From Corydoras sp. C115 (taxonomy: Eukaryota > Chordata > Actinopteri > Siluriformes > Callichthyidae): a DNA stretch of 64,000 bases. Below are positions 25,860-34,869 of this stretch, in pieces. Where the stretch lies: NCBI GenBank assembly GCA_019802505.1, contig JAFMOC010000585.1, positions 110,001 to 174,000 on the forward strand. Reading direction: 5' to 3'. The notes beneath the pieces were generated by a model. That model was given only the letters and a program-made list of their open reading frames with translations. It had not been told where the DNA came from and ran no database searches. The position numbers and the translations under genes are program-made. Within the stretch, counting starts at the first letter, position 1; the number at the start of each line of letters is the position of its first letter.

Positions 25860-25906
<47 letters not shown>

Positions 25907-25925
25907 ATATACACACACACATTAT

Positions 25926-25964
<39 letters not shown>

Positions 25965-28900
25965 ATGGTAATATATACACATACATTTTCTCTCTCTCAG
26001 ACTGTAAGCATCACCTGTGCGAGCCAGATCTGAAGCTGGTGTGGCCCAGTGCTAAACTGCTGCAGGCTGCTTGTGGCGCCTCCTACAGGGCGAGTGTGAT
26101 GGTGACCGCAGTGGTGCTGCCTGCTTTATTACAGCAATACACCACCACCAACCAGGTCGGAGTCCGTTTCTCCCTCTCTCTCTCTCTTTCTCTCTCTCTC
26201 ACACACTAACACACAGGATGTATATAATTTAATAAGCAGTTGTTATTTGTGTGTGTGTAGTGTTCACACCGGCGCACTCTGCTTGAGGTCCTACAGGGGT
26301 TTGTTCAACCCACCGCCAGCAGCCGCCCTGCAGAGGGAGGTGAGTGTTCATAACCCACCCCCCACCTTGTTCTCCATCAGGCCCCGTGCTCCGGCTCAGC
26401 TCTGAGTGATCTCGTGTTTCTGTGTGTGTTCTTCAGAGGACAGCGTGCTGCTGCCGCTCCAGCGCTCCATCTGCGACGTGGTGTTTTCTGCGCTGGCGGA
26501 GTCCAACACCGCTCTGCAGATCACAGCCACCAAAGTTCTGAACTCTCTGAGTCAGCAGGCTGGTGAGTTAGTCACACCCGAGTCAAGTTCAAGTCATTTA
26601 TTTACGTCGTGCTTTTTACGACAGTACGTCGTCACAAAGCAGCTTTACAGAATGAAAAGCCTTTAAACCCCCAAAGAGTGAGCCGAAGAGACAGTGGCAA
26701 GACAAAACTCCCTGTTATGTTGTCATTTAAGGAAGAAACCTTGTGAGGACCAAGACTCAGTGGGGGACTCGTCCTCCTTGAGCATCCAGGCAGCAATAAC
26801 AATGTAGGACAGCCATGTACAGATATTAAACATGGAAAAACTGGAGAACTATGTGAGTCCATTAGGGGGCGTCCTGCAGGACCGCCAGTCCAATTAATAT
26901 TCAGGTTCCATCCAGTATTCGTCGGCAGAGCCATGGATGAAGATCTGACTCCACCTCCAGGAAGCCGGGGGGACACCTCAAAAGAAACAGACAGGGAAGG
27001 CAGTTAAAGCTGATAATTAAGCACGGCATTTAATTAATAAGTGATTGATTGATGCAGTGCATCATGTGACTCCGGCATCACCGACTAGAGCAGCAGAACT
27101 AAAAGAGGCAGATACTGCAGGGTACATAGTTGAGAGGGCTCCCCGGAACAGCATCATCCCCCCCCCCAAGTAGGAGGATGGAGATGTCATGTTCGTTTCT
27201 GTTTATTTGTAATATTTGTATATTGGGTGAAACACCCTGTTGTTGCTACAGCAGTGACCTCCACCTACCGTATTTTCCGGACCATAAGTCGCACCGTACT
27301 ATAAGGCGCAGTCTGAATTACGGGGTCTATTTCTGTATTTGCCCCTCGTATAAGGAGCACCGTACTATAAGGTGCAGTCTGAATTAGGGACTCTATTTCT
27401 GTACGGTACTTATTCTGTACGGCAGCGTATTATAAGGCTCTCGCTAAAACATACGATCTACAAGAAAAGTAAAGGATGCAGAACGCTGATTTATAATTGA
27501 AGTTTATTCTACTACTTGATAAAACACATTATTTTAATCTCTCTTCTCCCACAAATCCATCAGCGTCCTCGTCTTCTGAGTCTGAATTAAAAAGCTGGTT
27601 CTCTATCGAGCACTCCGGCGTTCCCTCTCATCGATGTCCGAGTCCGTCTCGTCTCCGGGCGGCCGTTCGGCGACGACGCCGGCTTTCGCGAAAGCTCGGA
27701 CGACGGTCACGGCAGAAACCTCGGCCCGGGCGTCCACGACCCATTCACAGACGGTGGCGTAACTCGCCCCGCCGCCGCCGCCTCCCGGGTTTTAGTAAAC
27801 GTGTGTTCAGCGTCTATCATCCATCGCTCCCACGCCGCCCGCGACTTTACTTTAAACGCCCCGTTTACGCCAACGTCCAGCGGTCGGAGTTCTTTATTTA
27901 ATCCTCCCGGAATGACGGCGAGCTCCCGATTAATTTTCTTCACTCGGCTTTTCTGTGAGATGAGCGCGCATGGAGTCACAGACCAGCAGGGCGGCGATGT
28001 GGGGACAAAAAACCACCCGGTCGCACAACAATACTTTTATAGAATTTGGAACTCAGTACACGTATAAGGCGCACCGGATTATAAGGCGCACGTCCGAATT
28101 CTGGGAACATTTTAGGCTTTTAGGTGCGCCTCAGAAAATACGGTACTCTGAATGGATGTAGACTGGACCTCCACGCAGTCGCCCTTGTGCCCGCTGTGTC
28201 GGCGCGGTAACCCGATCAGACTCTGTGTCTTTATTTAGGTCTGCTAACGGACGCCGACGTGGAGGCGGCGGTGGATCACCTGACGAGGCTGGTTCTGCAA
28301 GAGGACGACGCCCAACTCGGGTATCCCCCGATAGTTAATGCACATAGGGTTGATGCATGTCCTCCATGTGCCGGGTAATGTTGGACATGCCGTCCTCTGT
28401 TCACGTTGTGTCCGCAGTTCCGCAGTGGAGGAGTGCGCGGAAGCCCTGTCTCGCCTCCACCCGGACGTCTTTGGCGCGCGTATGGTTCCCGCCCTGGACG
28501 CTCGGATCGTCGCCGGTCAGTGCTGACATCACGGTCACGTGACTCCACGAGAGCTGTTCATTCATAGTGAGGTCTCGCTTGCAGACGGGGTCGAGGCGGC
28601 GGAGAGGCGGCGGTGCGTCTCGGCGCTGGCGTGCGTCTCCACTCAGCTCGGCGTGGTGCAGCAGAGCGCCCCCATCCTGCTGCAGGTTCTCAGTGCAGCG
28701 CACGCAGGTGCACGCTGGTTCCCTGTTCATTCAACACACACTTTTATCACGAAATTCATTCATTCATTATCTCCCGCTTTATCCTCTATCAGGGTCGCGG
28801 GGGGGGGGTTCCCCATGCCCATCCAGGGGAGAACGTCTCGGGCGCTGGGCAGATACACCCAGGACAGGGCGCCAATCCATCACTGGGCACACACTTACTC

Positions 28901-30175
28901 ACACAGACACACTCTATATGGGGAAATTTGGAGAACTCAATTGACTCGATCCATGTTTTTGGACTGTGGGAGGAAACCGGAGAACCCGGAGGAAACCCAC
29001 GCAGACACAGGGAGAACATGGAAACTCCACCCAGATGGGGATTCGAACCGGGAATCCCTAGCGCTGAGAGGCGAACGTGAAATTAAAAATGTATAATGAT
29101 TTTATTTTATTACGGAATTGCAAATCAATAATTGATATTAATTTTATTATATTAATATTAAGGGCAGCACGGTGGCTTAGTGGTTTAGCATGTTCTCCTC
29201 TCAGCGCTAGGGATTCCCGGTTCGAATCCCCATCTGGGTGGAGTTTCCATGTTCTCCCCGTGTCCGTGTGGGTTTCCTCTGGGTTCTCCGGTTTCCTCAC
29301 ACAGTCCAAAAACATGGATCAAGTCAATTGAGTTCTCCAAATTGCCCCATATAGAGTGTGTGTGTGTGTGAGTGAGTGTGTGCCCAGCGATGGATTGGCG
29401 CCCTGTCCTGGGTCTATCTGCCCAGCGCCCGAAACGTTCTCCCCTGGATGGGCATGGGGAACCCCCCCCCCCGCGACCCTAATAGAGGATAAATCGGGAG
29501 ATAATGAATGAATGAATATTAATTTAAAAATTAATAAAAATAAATAATAAAAAATAGATAATAATTTTATTTGAACTCTCCAGCAGGTGGCGGCGGTTTC
29601 TCGGTGGAGGAGTTGAGCGCAGTGTGCGGTGGTCTTCAGAGGATGGCAGCACACGCACGAAATTCTTCGCCCATCGCGGGTTACGTCCACGAATGCGTCG
29701 TGCCTCGAGTGCTGGGCGTGGCCGTGCACGCGGCTCTGCAGAGTACGTTCTGCATTCACACTCACCGTGTTTAGAACCGCGCTCCCGACCTCATAGATGG
29801 AGCTTGCGGTTCGATGACGACGTCCTGTTGTCTGCAGGTGAAGGTGGAGGTGGAGGTGGAGGAGGTGGCGCAGTCACAGAGGAACACACTCTGTCTGCTC
29901 TGGTTCCCGTCATCAGCACTTCCTGCGCGGCGCTGCAGCCCGAGTGAGTCTCTGAGATTGACAGGAAAACCACAATCGAGCGCGGAACTCAGTACCACGA
30001 CGGTTCCACGCGGTACCCGCCGGAACCATTGACATCTCCATCACTGTGGGTTGCAGGTCTGCCGCGCAAACGGCCAAACGCGTCGTGTCCCTCTTCCTGG
30101 ATGGGGACGCGTCCTTCCTGCCTGAGAACACCTATCCGTCCCAGATCCAGCTGCTCACGGTGAGGGAACCCCCCC

Positions 30176-30210
<35 letters not shown>

Positions 30211-32915
30211 TTTTAATTAAGGGGTGCGAATCTCTCAGTGTCTGGCGATTCGATTCCGATTTCTGAGGTTCACGATACGATTCGGAATCGATTTTCGATT
30301 CAGAATCGATTCTTCAGTTCAAATGCTCTTTAAATTTAGTTTAAATCGTGTGACTGACGATGTAAACCAATAGAACGTTTATTTAAAACGATACGTTCAG
30401 GTTCCGTCCTGCATCAAATCTTTTTTGCGTCATTTTATATTTTTACAAAAAAAAAATAGGACTGCGCCAAATTTAAGCAGGGCGGCACGGCGGCTTAGTG
30501 GTTAAGCATGTTCTCCTCTCAGCATTAGGGAGTCCCGGTTCGAATCCCCATCTGGGTGGAGTTTCCATGTTCTCCCCGTGTCTGCGTGGGTTTCCTCCGG
30601 GTTCTCCGGTTTCCTCCCACAGTCCAAAAACATGGATCAAGTCAATTGAGTTCTCCAAATTGCCCCATATAGAGTGTGTCTGTGTGAGTGAGTGTGTGCC
30701 CAGCGATGGATTGGCGCCCATTCATTCATTATCTTCCGCTTTATCCTCTATTAGGGTCGTGGGGGGGGGGGGGTTCCCCATGCCCATCCAGGGGAGAACA
30801 TTTCGGGAGCTGGCCAGATACACCCAGGACAGGGTGCCAATCTATCGCTGGGCACACACTCACTCACACAGACACACTCTATATGGGGCAATTTGGAGAA
30901 CTCAATTGACTTGATCCATGTTTTTGGACTGTGTGAGGAAACCGGAGAACCCAGAGGAAACCCACACAGACACGGGGAGAACATGGAAACTCCACCCAGA
31001 TGGGGATTCGAACCGGGAATCCCTAGCGCTGAGAGGAGAATGTGCTAAACCACTAAGCCACCGTGCCGCCCATGAACAAATTATTCAAAATATATTAGTA
31101 CATAAATTTACCATGGTGCATTCACCTTTAATCCAAACTAAAATACAGACTTTACAGTCACTTTAGATTCTGCAAATATTTAAAACTTAAAAATAAAATG
31201 CACACGTCAGTCTTTTTAACTATTTTGCACCGACATTCGCTACATTTTCAAAACTTAACCTTAAATATTAAACATATTTTAAACCTCTTTTATCTCAGGC
31301 TGATGTCAGAGTTACACCCCCTGCACCATGCTTCCCGCTAGCGAACCACAACGGGAGCGGGTTAACGAGCTCGCCGGACGGCGGCCGAGCGGATTCGTCG
31401 TGCGATACTCAGTTCGCTCGGGAGGGGGCGCCAAAATATAAAATTTAAACACATTTTTAAAAACAAAAAACGATTCTTGGGCATTTTGAATCGATTCAGA
31501 ATCGCCAGGACTATGAATCGCGATCCTTTGAAGAATCGATTTTTTTTCAGCACCCCTACTGTTAATTATCACAGAATTCATGTGGTGCGGTGCCTTTGCA
31601 CTGACCGATGGGAATGGCTCGGGATTTTAAACGTCCGTGTCGTCTTTTCCACAGAGCCGGACCGACTCCAGGACTCGGTTGGTGTGCCTGCTGATGGCGT
31701 CCGTCTGCTCTCTTCCACGAAACGTGGGTTCCTCCTCCGCCGTGAACGCCGCGGTGGCATTCTGGGTGCTGTGGAGACCAGAACCGGAGCATTGCACTGA
31801 AATCGTTGTGCCGTCGTGTGATGGTGGTGATGTGATGGTGTTGCGGGTGTGTTGTGTTTTGTTTTGTAGACGGCGGTTCCCGAACTGGATCGGCTGCTGG
31901 CTCAGTTGGAGGATTTGGTTTTTAGCTCCGCCCACGTGTTTTCCTACACGTCCGCCGCCAAGTGCATCGCCGGGCTGATTAATAAAACACCGGCAGGTCG
32001 GAAACCACGAACGTACACTGACCATTCACATCATTTAAGTTCACGTTTTTTATTTCTGTCGCGCTTTTTACAACAGTACGTCATCACAAAGCAGCTTTAC
32101 AGAATGAAAAGCCTTTAAACCCCCAAAGAGCGAGCCGAAGCGACAGTGGCAAGACAAAACTCCCTGTCATGTTGTTATTTAAGGAAGAAACCTTGTGAGG
32201 ACCAAGACTCAGTGGGGAACTCGTCCTCCTTGAGCGGCCGGGCAGCAACAACAGTGTAGGACAGCCATGTACAGATATTAAACAAATGGAAAAACTAACA
32301 ACTGGAAAACTATAAGTGAGTCCATTAGGGGGCGTCCTGCAGGACCGCCTTGTCAGGTTCCATACAGTATTCGTCAGCAGAGCCATGGATGAAGATCTCC
32401 AGGAAGCAGGAGGGACACCTCAAAAGAAACAGACTTTGAAGGCAGTTAATAATAAAGCACAGCATTTAATTAATAAGTAATTAATTGACACAGTGCATCA
32501 TGTGACTCCGGCATCACCGACTAGAGCAGCAGAACTAAAAGAGGCAGATCCTGCAGGGTACATAGTTGAGAGGGCTCCCCGGGAACAGCGTCATTTCAGC
32601 GCCACACCCCCCCCGTTAATGATGAGGTGGGTGAAGAGGTGAAACGCCAGCACACACTGATCACAGATTACCCCCCCCCCCCCAACACAGCCAAGCCTGA
32701 GATCTACATCTTTATCTACAGGGGAATTAATTAAACGCCAGATTAAATAAATGTGTTTTTTTTATTTTTAAAGATTAATCGTGATTCAGAATCACGAACA
32801 GTAACCGGAAGGCTGTTCCAAAGTTTACGGAGCCTTGTGGGAGAACGCTCCTCCACCAGCGGTCATTTTATTTATTTTAAAGTAATTTTATTCAGAGCTG
32901 TGTGTCACTGATCTG

Positions 32916-32952
<37 letters not shown>

Positions 32953-34822
32953 GGCCTGAGCTGGATGGTTTTCTGAACCGGAGCTCAGAGAGAATAACCT
33001 CTGTGTTAAACTGTGACTCTTCAGCGCAGCGACATCAGGCCTTCACTCTGCTCATCTGGGTAAATTCATTTATTAATATTTATATTTTTAATGAAACTTC
33101 TTAATAATAATTAGGGGTGTCTTCAACAAAGGATTTTCATAGTCGAATCTGATTCGTCAGATTTTCCCTATAGTCGACTGATAGTCGAATCAGTTAAAAT
33201 TTCAACACAAGATGGCGCTATAAGCGTGTTTTTTTTAAAAAGATTTTTTTAAATATTTTACTTGTTTTTCTAGAGCACCGTAAATGGGATCCCTGTTCTG
33301 GACTTTTTTCCACTTCAAAGGAAAAACCTAAAACACTCAGATCAATGAGTTTTAGGATGATTAGGATGATTTTTTTTGACAAAAGGCTATATATATAACC
33401 AAAACAAAGACATTTCATGTAAAAACTAATGCTTAGCAGCAGCCATGGGCGCCCCCATGTGGTCAAAATGGTACATTCGACTATGAGGTTCATAGTCGAC
33501 TACGGTTCTCCGAATCGAATCGTCGAATCAGCGAATATTGCAGCTCACCCCTAATAATAATAATAATAATACTAATATTAATAACAAGAAGAAGGGTGGC
33601 ACGGTGGCTTGGTGGTTTAGCACGTTCGCCTCTCAGCACTTGGGATTCCTGGTTCGAATCCCCATCTGGGTGGAGTTTCCATGTTCACCCCGTGTCCGCG
33701 TGGGTTTCCTCCGGGTTCTCCGGTTTCCTCCCACAGTCCAAAAACATGGATCAAGTCAATTGAGTTCTCCAAATTGCCCCATATAGAGTGTGTGTGTTTG
33801 TGTGAGTGTGTGTGTGTCCAGCGATAGATTGCCGCGCTGTCCTGGGTCTATCTGCCCAGCGCCCGAAACGTTCTCCCCTGGATGGGCATGGGGAACCCCC
33901 CCCCCCTCCCCGCGACCCCAATAGAGGATAAAGCGGAAGATAATGAATGAATAAGTACATATATGTATATATATATATATATATAAAATTGTTGGTCAGG
34001 ACAGGGTTCCACCCCGTTCTAATTTACAGGGTCCATTGTTCTTTGTGAGGATCTGAGGATCTGTTTTTTTTTGTTTTTTTGTTTCTTTCTCAGGTGACGA
34101 AGGCTCTGCTGCTGCGTTATCACCCTGTGGCTGACCGGCTGAGTGAGCAGGTAACGAAATAACGTCTGTGTTCACCTGTTTAGAGAGAGACAATGGATCC
34201 TGAAATGGTTCCTCATCCCGTGGTTCCCATTACACCCATATATGGCACTCTTGGTCTCAGCGGGATTTTCATTGGTAGAAATAAGTGGGATGTTCTGTCG
34301 GGTTCTGTGGTGAATAGTGTGTGTGTGTGTGTGTGTGTTTCAGCTCTTCTCCCTGCTGGATGACGCCGAATTGGGTCTGGCGGCAGCCGATGGGTTCTGC
34401 CTCCTCATGAGCGATTCGGTGGACGTGTTGAACCGCAGTTGCCACGCCGACGTGCGCATCATGTACCGCCAGAGGTTCTTCACCGAGAACTCGTCCAAAC
34501 TGGTGCAGGGCTTTTCCTCCACCCGGCCAGGTATCCATACGACACGCCCACACGTTATGACATCACTTTCTGAGGTGGCTCACAATCTCAGTTCTGGTTC
34601 ATGTTAAAGGTGTTGCATGGGGATTGGGGTCAGGGTTCCGTGGGTGGGGACAGTCAGGTTCTCCTACACCGAGCTCAGCCAGCCACTGGGTCACAGTCAG
34701 GCCAGAACAGGAGCGGGCCTTCCCCAAACTGTTCTCTCAAGGTTGCAGATGTGTCAATAATAAAACAGCTGGATTTGATGATTAAGGGGTGTGTCCCTTC
34801 ACTTTTGTTGTCTTGTATTTAA

Positions 34823-34869
<47 letters not shown>

